This document shows positions 1 to 12,517 of a DNA stretch of 64,000 bases, in pieces (the first letter of the stretch is position 1; each line of letters starts with the position of its first letter). The notes beneath the pieces were generated by a model that was given only the letters and a program-made list of their open reading frames with translations, did not search any database and was not told the DNA's origin. The translations under genes and the position numbers were made by a program. The stretch is from Chamaelirium japonicum (lineage: Eukaryota > Streptophyta > Magnoliopsida > Liliales > Melanthiaceae), in assembly GCA_947650365.1 (NCBI GenBank), contig CANTAL010000132.1:248001-312000 (forward strand), written 5' to 3'.

Positions 1-140
1 TAATTCATTCATACGATCCATTCTAATTCATACGTATACATTCGTTCCGTATGAATAGATCCATTCGTACGAATGAATTAGAATGAATTAGAATGGATCG
101 TGCGAATTCATTCTTACGATCCATTATAATTCATTCGTAC

Positions 141-163
141 GATCCATTCTAATTCATTCGCAC
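141..163 (+). repeat. Representative satellite monomer, GCAC subtype
   Basis: One 23-bp unit in F orientation, from GATCC to the base before the next GATCC. It ends CGCAC where the GTAC subtype (for example 422-444) ends CGTAC. Both subtypes occur throughout the window, often alternating. In the GTAC subtype the junction to the next unit forms the 8-bp palindrome TCGTACGA, which contains a BsiWI site (CGTACG). Every standard unit also carries GATC. Confidence 0.95.
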
Positions 164-3100
164 GATCCATTCTAATTCATTCGCACGATCCATTCTAATT
201 CATTCGCACGATCCATTCTAATTCATTCATATGATCCATTCTAATTCATTCGCACGATCCATTCTAATTCATTCGTACGATCCATTCTAATTCATTCGTA
301 CGAATATATCCATTCTAATTCATTCATACGATCTATTCTAATTCAGTCGTACGATCGATTCTAATTCATTCGTACGATCCATTCTAATTCATTCGCACGA
401 TCCAATCTAATTCATTCGTACGATCCATTCTAATTCATTCGTACGATCCATTCTAATTCATTCGCATGATCCATTCTAATTCATTCGTACGATCCATTCT
501 AATTCATTCGCACGATCCATTCTAATTCAATCATATGATCCATTCTAATTCATTCGCACGATCCATTCTAATTCATTCGTACGATCCATTCTAATTCATT
601 TGCACGAATGTATCCATTCTAATTCATTCGTACGATCTATTCTAATTCAGTCGTACGATCGATTCTAATTCATTCGTACGATCCATTCTAATTCATTCGC
701 ACGATCCAATCTAATTCATTCGTACGATCCATTCTAATTCATTCGTACGATCCCTTCTAATTCATTCGCACGATCTCTAATTCATTCGTCTGATCCATTC
801 TAATTCATTCGTACGATCCATTCTAATTCATTCTAATGGATTGTACGACTGAATTAGAATGGATCATACGAATGAATTAGATTGTATTATACAAATGAAT
901 TAGAATGGATCGTACGAATGAAATAGAATGGATCGTACGAATGAAATAGAATGGATCGTACGAATGAATTTGAATGGATCGTGGGAATGAATTAGAATGG
1001 ATCGTACAAATGAACTAGAATGGATCGTACGAATGAAGTAGAATGGATACATTCGTGCGAATGAATTAGAATGGACCGTACAAATGAATTAGAATGGATC
1101 GTACGAATGAATTAGAATGGATCGTGCGAATGAATTAGAATGGATCATGCGAATGAATTAGAATGGATCGTGCAAATGAATTAGAATGGATCGTGCGAAT
1201 GAATTAGAATGGATCATACAAATGAATTAGAATAGATACATTCATGCGAATGAATTAGAATGGATCGTACGAATGAATTAGTATGGATCGTGCGAATGAA
1301 TTAGAATGGATCGTACGAATGAATTAGAATGGATACATTCGTGCGAATGAATTAGAAAGGATCATCCGAATGAGAAAGAATGGATCGTATGAATGAAATA
1401 GAATGGATCGTACGAATGAATTTGAATGGATCATGTGAATGAATTAGAATGAATCGTACGAATGAATTAGAATGGATTGTACGACTGAATTAGAATGGAT
1501 CATACGAATGAATTAGATTGTATCGTACGAATGAATTAGAATGGATCGTACGAATGAATTAGAATGGATCGTATGAATGAATTAGAATGGATCGTGCGAA
1601 TGAATTAGAATAGATCATACGAATGAATTAGAATGGATACATTCGTGCGAATGAATTAGAATGGATCGTACGAATGAATTAGATTGGATACATTCGTGCG
1701 AATGAATTACAATGGATCGTGCGAATGTATCCATTCTACTTCATTCGTACGATCCATTCTAATTCATTTGTACGATCTATTCTAATTCATTCGCACGATC
1801 CATTCGAATTCATTCATACGATCCATTCAAAATTATTCGCACGATCCATTCTAATTCATTCGTACGATCCATTATAATTCATTTGAACGAATGTATCCAT
1901 TCTAGATCCATTCTAATTCATTCGTACGATCCATTCTAATTCATTTGCACGATCCAATCTAATTCATTCGTACGATCCATTTTAATTCATTCCTACGATC
2001 CATTCTAATTCATTCTTGTGAATGAATTAGAATGGATCGTACGAATGAATTAGAATGGATACATTCGTGCGAATGAATTAGAATGGATCGCATGAATGAG
2101 TAAGAATGAATCATACGAATGAAATAGAATGGATCAAACAAATGAATTTGAATGGATCATGCGAATGAATTAGAATGGATCGTACGAATGAACTAGAATG
2201 GATCGTACGAATGAAATAGAATGGATCGTACGAATGACTTAGAATGGATCGTACGAATGAATTAGAATAGATCGTACGAATGAATTAGAATGGATACATT
2301 CTTGCGAATGAATTAGAATGGATCGTACGAATGAATTAGAATGGATCGTGCGAATGAATTAGAATAGATCGTACGAATGAATTAGAATGGATGCATTCGT
2401 GCGAAAGAATTAGAATGGATTGTATGAATGAATTAGAATGGATCGTATGAATGAATTACAATGGATCGTGCGAATGAATTAGAATGGATCGTGCGAATGA
2501 ATTAGAATGGATACATTCGTGCGAATGAATTAGAAGGAATCGTACGAATGAGTAAGAATGGATAATACAAATGAATTAGAATGGATCGTGTGGATGAATT
2601 AGAATGGATCGTATGAATGAATTAGAATGGATACATTCGTGTGAATGAATTAGAATGGATCGTACGAATGAATTAGATTGTATCGTACGAATGAATTAGA
2701 ATGGATCGTACGAATGAATTAGAATGGATACATTCGTGCGAATGAATTAGAATGGATCTTGCGAATGAATTAGAATGAATTAGAATGGATCGTACGAATG
2801 AATTAGAATGGATCGTACGAATGAATTAGAATGGATGGATCGTACGAATGAATTAGAATAGATCCATTCTAATTGGTATGATACATTGAATGAATGAAAT
2901 AGAATGAATTAGTACGATCCAATCTAATTCATTCGTACGATCCATTCTAATTCATACGATCTATTCTAATTCATTCGCACGATCCATTCGTGCGAATGAA
3001 TTAGATTGGATCTTAGAATGAATTCATTCTTACGATCGTACGAATGAATTAGAATTAGAATGAATTAGAATGGATCGTGCGAATGAATTAGAATAGATCG

Positions 3101-6090
3101 TACGAATGAATTAGAATGGATACATTCGTGCGAATGAATTAGAATGGATCGTACGAATGAATTAGAATGGATACATTCGTGCGAATGAATTACAATGGAT
3201 CGTGCGAATGTATCCATTCTACTTCATTCGTACGATCCATTCTAATTCATTCGCATGAATGTATCCATTCTAATTCATTCGTAAGATCTATTCTAATTCA
3301 TTCACACGATCCATTCTAATTCATTCATACGATCCATTCTAATTCATTCATACGATCTATTCTAATTCATTCACACGAATGTATCCATTCTAATTCATTC
3401 GTACGATCTATTCTAATTCATTTGTACGATCCATTCTAATTCATTCGCATGATCCATTCTAATTCATTCGTACGATCCATTATAATTCAGTCGTACAATC
3501 CATTCTAATTCATTCGTACTATCCATTCTAATTCATTCGCACAAATGTATCCATTCTACTTCATTCGTACGATCCATTGTAGTTCATTCGTACGATCCAT
3601 TCTAATTCATTCGCACGATCCATTCAAATTCATTCGTACGATCAATTCTATTTCATTCGTACGATCCATCTTATTTCATTCATACGATCCATTCTAATTC
3701 ATTCGTACGATCTATTCTAATTCATTCGCACGATCCATTCTAATTCATTCGCACGATCCATTCTAATTCATTCGTACGATCCATTCTAATTCATTCGCAC
3801 GATCCATTCTAATTCATTCGTACGATACAATCTAATTCATTCGTACGATCCATTCATTCGTACGATTCATTCTAATTCATTCGTACGATACAATCTAATT
3901 CATTCGTACGATGCATTCTAATTTACGATCTATTCTAATTCATTCGTACGATCCATTCTAATTCATTCATACGATCCATTCTAATTCATTCGTACGATCC
4001 ATTCTAATTTATTCGCACGATCCAATCTAATTCATTCACACGATCCATTCTAATTCATTCGTACGATCCATTCTAATTCATTCGCACGAAAGTATCCATT
4101 CTAATTCATTCGTACGATCCTTTCTAATTCATTCACACGAATGTATCCATTCTAATTCATTCGTACGATCCATTCTAATTCATTCGCATGATCCATTCTA
4201 ATTCATTCGTATGAACCATTCTAATTTATTCGTACGAATGTATCCATTCTAATTCATTCGTACGATCCATTAGAATGGTTCGTATGAATGAATTAGAAAG
4301 GATTGTACGACTGAATTAGAATGGATCATACGAATGAAGTAGAATGGATCGTACGAATGAATTAGATTGGATCGTGCGAATGAATTAGAATGGATCGTAC
4401 GAATGAATTAGAATCGATCGTACGAATGAATTAGAATAGATCGTACGAATGAATTAGAATGGATACATTCGTGCGAATGTATTAGAATGGATTGTACGAA
4501 TGAATTAGAATGGATCGTGCGAATGAATTAGAATGGATCGTATGAATGAATTAGAATGGATCGTGCGAATGAACTAGAATGGATCGTGCGAATGAATTAG
4601 AATGGATCGTACGACTGAATTAGAATGGATCGTACGAATGAATTAGATTGTATTGTACGAATGAATTAGAATGGATCGTGCGAATGAATTAGAATGGATC
4701 GTACGAATGAATTAGAATGGATCGTATGAATGAATTAGAAAGGATCATGCGAATGAATTAGAATAGATCATACGAATGAATTAGAATGGATACATTCGTG
4801 CGAATGAATTAGAATGGATCGTACGAATGAATTAGAATGGATCGTGCGAATGAATTAGAATGGATCGTACAAATGAATTAGATTGGATCGTGCGAATGAA
4901 TTAGAATGGATCGTATAAATGAATTAGAATGGATCATACGAATGAATTAGAATGGATCGTACGAATGAATTTGAATAGATCATACGAATGAATTAGATTG
5001 TATCGTACGAATGAAATAGAATGGATCATACGAATGAATTTGAATGGATCGTGCGAATGAATTAGAATGGATCGTATGAATGAACTAGAATGGATCGTAC
5101 GAATGAAGTAGAATGGATACATTCGTGCGAATGAATTAGAATGGATCGTGCGAATGAATTAGAATGGATCGTACGAATGAATTAGAATGGATCATACGAT
5201 TGAATTAGAATAGATCATGCGAATTTATTAGAATGGATATATTCGTGCGAATGAATTAGGATGTATCGTACGAATGAATTAGAATGGATCGTGCGAATGA
5301 ATTAGAATGGATCGTACGAATGAATTAGAATGGATCGTACGAATGAATTAGAATGGATACATTCGTGCGAATGAATTAGCATGGATCGTACGAATGAATT
5401 AGATTGTATCGTACGAATGAATTAGAATGGATCGTGCGAATGAATTAGAATGGATCGTACGAATGAATTAGAATGGATCGTATGGATGAATTAGGATGGA
5501 TCATGCGAATGAATTAGAATAGATCGTACGAATAAATTATAATGGATACATTCGTGCGAATGAATTAGAATGGATCATGCGAATGAATTAGAATGGATCG
5601 TACGAATGAATTAGATTGGATCGTGCAAATGAATTAGAATGGATCGTGTGAATGAATTAGAATAGATCGTACGAATAAATTAGATTGGATTGTACGAATT
5701 AATTAGAATGGATCGTGCGAATGAATTAGAATGGATCGTAAGAATGAATTAGAATGGATCGTATGAATGAATTAGAATGGATCGTGCGAATGAATTAGAA
5801 TAGATCGTACGAATGAATTAGACTGGATACATTCGTGCGAATGAATTAGAATTGATCGTACGAATGAATTAGAATGGATCGTGCGAATGAATTAGAATGG
5901 ATCGTACGAATGAATTAGAATGGATACATTCGTCCATTCTAATTCTTCATACGATACAATCTAATTCATTCCTATGATCCATTCTAATTCAGTCGTATAA
6001 TCCATTCTAATTCATTCGTATGATCCATTCTAACTCATTCGCACGATCCATTCTAATTCATTCGTACGATCCATTCTAATTCATTCGCAC

Positions 6091-6118
6091 GAATGTATCC
6101 ATTCTAATTCATTCGTAC
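6091..6118 (+). repeat. 28-bp expanded satellite monomer variant
   Basis: This unit begins GAATGTATCC instead of GATCC, an insertion of AATGT after the first G, so it is 28 bp long. When it follows a GCAC-type unit the junction reads CATTCGCACGAATG, an inverted repeat of 6-bp arms around CA. The variant occurs many times in F blocks, and in R blocks as GGATACATTCGTGCG. It occupies a fixed position (unit 10) in the 14-monomer higher-order repeat. Confidence 0.9.
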
Positions 6119-9100
6119 GATCTATTCTAATTTATTCGTACGATCCAATCTAATTCATTCGCACGATCCATTCTAATTCATTCGCACGAATGTATCCATT
6201 CTAATTCATTCGTACGATCCATTCTAATTCATTCGCACGAATGTATCCATTCTAATTCATTCGCATGATCCATTCTAATTCATTAATACGTTCCATTCTA
6301 ATTCATTCATACGATCCATTCTAATTCATTCGCACAATCCAATCTAATTCATTCGTACGATCCATTCTAATTCATTCGCACGATCCATTCTAATTCATTC
6401 GCACGATCCATTCTAATTCATTCGTACGATTCATTCTAATTCATTCGCACGAATGTATCCATTCTAATTCATTCGTACGATCTATTCTAATTCATTCGCA
6501 CGATCCATTCTAATTCATTCATACGATCCATTCTAATTCATTCATATGATCAATTCTAATTCATTCACACGATCCATTCTAATTCATTCGTACGATCCAT
6601 TCTAATTCATTCGCACGAATGTATCCATTCTAATTCATTCGTACGATCTATTCTAATTCATTCGTACGATCCATTCTTATTCATTATTACGATCCATTCT
6701 AATTCATTCGCACGATCCATTCTAATTCATTCGCACGATCCATTCTAATTCATTCGTACAATCCATTCTAATTCATTCGCACAATCCAATCTAATTCATT
6801 CGTACGATCCATTCTAATTCATTCGCACGATCCATTCTAATTCATTCGCATGATCCGTTCTAATTCATTCGTACGATCCATTATAATTCATTTGCACGAA
6901 TGTATCCATTCTAATTCATTCGTACGATCTATTCTAATTCAGTCGTACGATCGATTCTAATTCATTCGTACGATCCATTCTAATTCATTCGCACGATCCA
7001 ATCTAATTCATTCGTACGATCCATTCTAATTCATTCGTACGATCCATTCTAATTCATTCGCACGATCCATTCTAATTCATTCGTACAATCCATTCTAATT
7101 CATTCGCACGAATGTATCCATTCTAATTCATTCGTACGATCCATTCTAATTCATTTGTACGATCTATTCTAATTCATTCGTACGATCCATTCTAATTCAT
7201 TTGCATGATCCATTCTAATTCATTCGTACGATACAATCTAATTCATACGTATGATCCATTCTAATTCAGTCGTACAATCCATTCTAATTCATTTGTATAA
7301 TACAATCTAATTCATTCGTATGATCCATTCTAATTCAGTCGTACAATCCATTCTAATTCATTCGTACGATCCATTCTAATTCATTTGTACGATCTATTCT
7401 AGTTCAGTCGTACGATCGATTCTAATTCATTCGTACGATCCTTTCTAATTCATTCGCACGATCCAATCTAATTCATTCGTACGATCCATTCTAATTCATT
7501 CGTACGATCCATTCTAATTCATTCGCACGATCCATTCTAATTCATTCGTACAATCCATTCTAATTCATTCGCACGAATGTATCCATTCTAATTCATTCGT
7601 ACAATCCATTCTAATTCATTCGCACGAATGTATCCATTCTAATTCATTCGTACGATCCATTCTAATTCATTCGCACGATCTATTCTAATTCATTCATACG
7701 ATCCATTCTAATTCATTCATACAATCCATACGATACATTCTAATTCATTCGTACGATACAATTTAATTCATTCGAACGATCCATTCTAATTCATTCATGT
7801 GATCCATTCTTATTCATTCTAATTCATTCTAATGGATCGTGGTAATGAATTAGATTGTATCGTATGAATTAGAATTAATCTTTTGTATCATACAAATTAG
7901 AATGAATGGATCATACAATCTATAATAGATCGATCTAATTCATTCATATGAATTAGAATGGATCATACGAATGGATCGTACGAATGTATTATAGAATGAA
8001 TTAGAATGGATCGCACGAATGTATCCATTCTAATTCATTCGTATGATCCATTCTAATTCATTCGCACGATCCATACTAATTCATTCGCACGATCCATTCT
8101 AATTCATTCGCATGAATATATCTATTCTAATTCATTTGTATGATCCATTCTAATTCATTCGCACGATCCATTCTAATTCATTCGCATGATCCATTCTAAT
8201 TCATTCACATGATCCATTCTAATTCATTCGCACGATCCATTCTAATTCATTCGTACGATGCATTCTAATTCATTTGTACGATCCATTCTAATTCATTCGC
8301 ACGAATGTATCCATTCTACTTCATTCGTACGATCCATTCTAGTTCATTTGTACGATCCATTCTAATTCATTCGCACGATCCATTCAAATTCATTCCTACG
8401 ATCCATTCTATTTCATTCGTACGATCCATTCTATTTCATTCGTACGATCCATTCTAATTCATTTGTATAATACAATCTAATTCATTCGTATGATCCATTC
8501 TAATTCAGTCGTACAATCCAATAGAATGAATTAGAATGGATCGTACGAATGAATTAGAATGGATCAGACGAATGAATTAGAATGGATCGTGCGAATGAAT
8601 TAGAATGGATTGTACGAATGAATTAGGATGGATACATTCGTGCGAATGAATTAGAATGGATCGTACGAATGAATTAGAATGGATCGTGCGAATGAATTAG
8701 AATGGATCGTATGAGTGAATTAGAATGGATCGTACGAATGAATTAGAATGGATTGTACGACTGAATTAGAATGGATCATACGAAAGAATTAGATTGTATC
8801 GTACGGATGAATTAGAATGGATACATTCGAATGAATGAATTAGAATGGATCGTATGAATGAATTAGAATGGATTGTACGAATGAATTATAATGGATTGTG
8901 CGAATGAAATAGAATGGATCGTATGAATGAATTAGAATGGATCGTACGAATGAATTAGAATGAATGGATCGTACGAATGAATTAGAATGGATCGTGCGAA
9001 TGAATTAGAATGGATCGTACGAATGAATTATAATGGATCGTACGAATGAATTAGAATGGATCGTGCGAATGAATTAGAATGGATCGTACGAATGAATTAG

Positions 9101-9239
9101 ATTGGATTGTGCGAATGAATTAGAATGGATCGTACGAATGAATTAGAATGGATCATACGAATGAATTAGAATGGATCGTACGAATGATTTAGAATAGATC
9201 GTATGAATGAATTAGAATGGATCGTACGAATTAATGGAT

Positions 9240-10246
9240 CGTACGAATGAATTAGAATGGATCGTGCGAATGAATTAGAATGGATACATTCGTGCGAATG
9301 AATTAGAATGGATCGTACGAATGAATTAGAATAGATCGTACGAATGAATTAGAATGGATCGTATTAATGAATTAGAATGGATCATGCGAATGAATTAGAA
9401 TAGATCAGACGAATGAATTAGAATGGATACATTCGTGCGAATGAATTAGAAGGGATCGTACGAATGAATTAGAATGGATCGTGCGAATGAATTAGAATGG
9501 ATCATATGAATGAATTAGAATTGATCGTGCGAATGAATTAGAATGGATCGTGCGAATGAATTAGATTGGATCGTGCGAATGAATTAGAATGGATCGTACG
9601 AATGAATTAGATTGTATCATGCGAATGAATTAGATTGTATTCGTAATTAGAATGGATTCTAATTCAATGTATTCATTCTAATGGATCGTACGAATGAATT
9701 AGAATGGATCGTACGAATGAATTAGAATGGATCGTACGAATGAATTAGAATAGATCGTATGAATGAATTAGAATGGATCGTACGAATGAATGGATCGTAC
9801 GAATGAATTAGTATGGATCGTGCGAATGAATTAGAATGGATACATTCGTGCGAATGAATTAGAATGGATCGTACGAATGAATTAGAATAGATCGTACGAA
9901 TGAATTAGAATAGATCGTATTAATGAATTAGAATGGATCATGCGAATGAATTAGAATAGATCGTACGAATGAATTAGAATGGATACATACGTGCGAATGA
10001 ATTAGAATGGATCGTACGAATGAATTAGAATGGATCGTGCGAATGAATTAGAATGGATCATATGAATGAATTAGAATTGATCGTGCGAATGAATTAGAAT
10101 GGATCGTGCGAATGAATTAGATTGGATCGTGCGAATGAATTAGAATGGATCGTACGAATGAATTAGATTGTATCGTGCGAATGAATTAGATTGTATTCGT
10201 AATTAGAATGGATTCTAATTCAATGTATTCATTCTAATGGATCGTA
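9240..10246. repeat. Tandem duplication of satellite, 556-bp offset
   Basis: The unusual scrambled string TGTATTCGTAATTAG occurs at 9636 and again at 10192, an offset of 556 bp. In both copies it is followed by an odd motif that runs from GGATTCTAATTC to ATTCATTCTAATGG. The upstream monomer variants, such as GGATCGTATTAATG, also match at the same spacing. The copies are about 9240-9690 and 9796-10246. Confidence 0.8.
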
Positions 10247-11566
10247 CGAATGAATTAGAATGGATCGTATGAATGAATTAGAATGGATCGTATGAATGAA
10301 TTAGAATGGATTGTACGAATGAATTAGAATGGATCATGCGAATGAATTAGAATCGATCGTATGACTGAATTAGAATAGATCGTACGAATGAATTAGAATG
10401 GATACATTCGTGCGAATGAATTAGAATGGATCGTACGAATGAATTAGAATGGATCGTGCGAATGAATTAGAATGGATACATTCGTGTGAATGAATTAGAA
10501 TAGATCGTATGAATGAATTAGAATAGATACCTTCGTGCGATCCATTCTAATTCATTCGTACGATCCATTCTAATTCATTTGTACGATACATTCTAATTCA
10601 TTCGTACGATACAATCTAATTCATTCGAATGATCCATTCTAATTCATTCGTGTGATCCATTCTAATTCATTCTAATTCATTCTAATGGATCGTGGTAATG
10701 AATTAGATTGTATCGTATGAATTAGAATTAATCGTTTGTATCATACAAATTACAATGAATGATTACAAATTCATTCGTAAGAATGAATTCATTCTAAGAT
10801 CCAATCTAATTCATTCGCACGAATGGATCGTGCGAATGAATTAGAATAGATCTTACGAATGAATTAGAATGGATACATTCGTGCGAATGAATTAGAATGG
10901 ATCATACGAATGAATTAGAATGGATCGTGTGAATGAATTAGATTGTATCGTATGAATGAATTAGAATGGATCATGTGAATGAATTAGAATGGATCGTACG
11001 AATGAATTAGAATGGATCGTGCGAATGAATTTGATTGGATCGTGCGAATGAATTAGAATGGATCGTGCGAATGAATTAGATTGTATCGTACGAATGAATT
11101 AGAATGGATCGTACGAATGAACTAGAATGGATCATACGAATGAAGTAGAATGGATACATTCGCACGATCCATTGTAATTCATTCGCACGAATGTATCCAT
11201 TCTAATTCATTCGTACGATCCATTCTAATTCATTCGCACGAATGTATCCATTCTAATTCATTCGTACGATCTATTCTAATTCATTCGCACGATCCATTCT
11301 AATTCATTCGTACGATCCATTCTAATTCATTCGTACGATAGAAACTAATTCATTCGCACGATCCATTCTAATTCATTCGCACGATCCATTCTAATTCATT
11401 CGCACGATCCATTCTAATTCATTCGTACGATCCATTCTAATTCATTCGCACGATCCAATCTAATTCATTCGTACGATCCATTCTAATTCATTCGTACGAT
11501 CCATTCTAATTCATTCGTACTATCCATTGTAATTCATTCGCACGATCCATTCTAATTCATTCGTAC

Positions 11567-11893
11567 GATACAATCTAATTCATTCGTATGATCCATTCTA
11601 ATTCAGTCGTATAATCCATTCTAATTCATTCGTACGATCTATTCTAATTCATTCGCACAATGCATTCTAATTCATTCGCACGATCAATTCTAATTCATTC
11701 ATATGATCCATTCTAATTCATTCGCACGATCCATTCTAATTCATTCGTAAGATCCATTCTAATTCATTCGCACGAATGTATCGATTCTAATTCATTCGTA
11801 CGATCTATTCTAATTCAGTCGTACGATCGATTCTAATTCATTCGTACGATCCATTCTAATTCATTCGCACGATCCAATCTAATTCATTCGTAC
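11567..11893 (+). repeat. 14-monomer higher-order repeat, example copy
   Basis: Diagnostic variants occur in a fixed order: GATACAATC, then a unit with CAGTCGT, a unit beginning AATCC, standard units, GATCAATTC followed by CATAT, standard units, the 28-bp GAATGTATCC unit, GATCTATTC with CAGTCGT, GATCGATTC, a standard GCAC unit, and GATCCAATC. Thirteen 23-bp units plus one 28-bp unit give 327 bp. The series recurs in whole or part from 16927, 23885, 37357, 45340 and 59453. Parts occur reversed, for example at 4365-4470, 11970-12080 and 14825-14945. Confidence 0.75.
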
Positions 11894-12469
11894 GATCCAT
11901 TCTAATTCATTCGTACGATCCATTCTAATTCATTCGCACGATCCATTCTAATTCATTCGTACAATCCGTACAAATGAATTAGATTGGATCGTGCGAATGA
12001 ATTAGAATGGATCGTACGAATGAATTAGAATCGATCGTACGACTGAATTAGAATAGATCGTACGAATGAATTAGAATGGATACATTCGTGCGAATGAATT
12101 AGAATGGATCGTACGAATGAATTAGAATGGATCGTGCGAATGAATTAGAATGGATCATATGAATGAATTAGAATGGATCGTACGAATGAAGTAGAATGGA
12201 TTAGAATGGAGCGTACGATCCATTCATACGATCCATTCTAATTCATTCGCACAATCTAGATCATACGAATTAGAATGGATTGTACGATCGCACGATCTAT
12301 TCAGTCGATACAATCTAATTCATTCGTACGATCCATTCTAATTCATTCGTACAATCCATTCTAATTCATTCGCACGAATGTATCCATTCTAATTCATTCG
12401 TACGATCTATTCTAATTCAGTCGTACGATCGATTCTAATTCATTCGTACGATCCATTTTAATTCATTCG

Positions 12470-12517
12470 TACGATCCATTCTAATTCATTCGCACGAATG
12501 AATTAGAATGGATCGTA
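12470..12517. repeat. Palindromic strand-switch junction, 23-bp arms
   Basis: An F block meets an R block through arms 12470-12492 and 12495-12517. The arms are perfect reverse complements around a 2-base centre (CA). The centre is the GCAC-type monomer junction. The flanking opposed arrays extend the inverted repeat imperfectly much further. Confidence 0.85.

Noticed and set aside
4934-5122. Open frame of 62 codons on the minus strand rich in IHS and FIR
   Set aside because: It is satellite read in frame: three 23-bp units give a 23-residue period. It has no start context or known domain, and the same pattern appears wherever stops happen to be missing.
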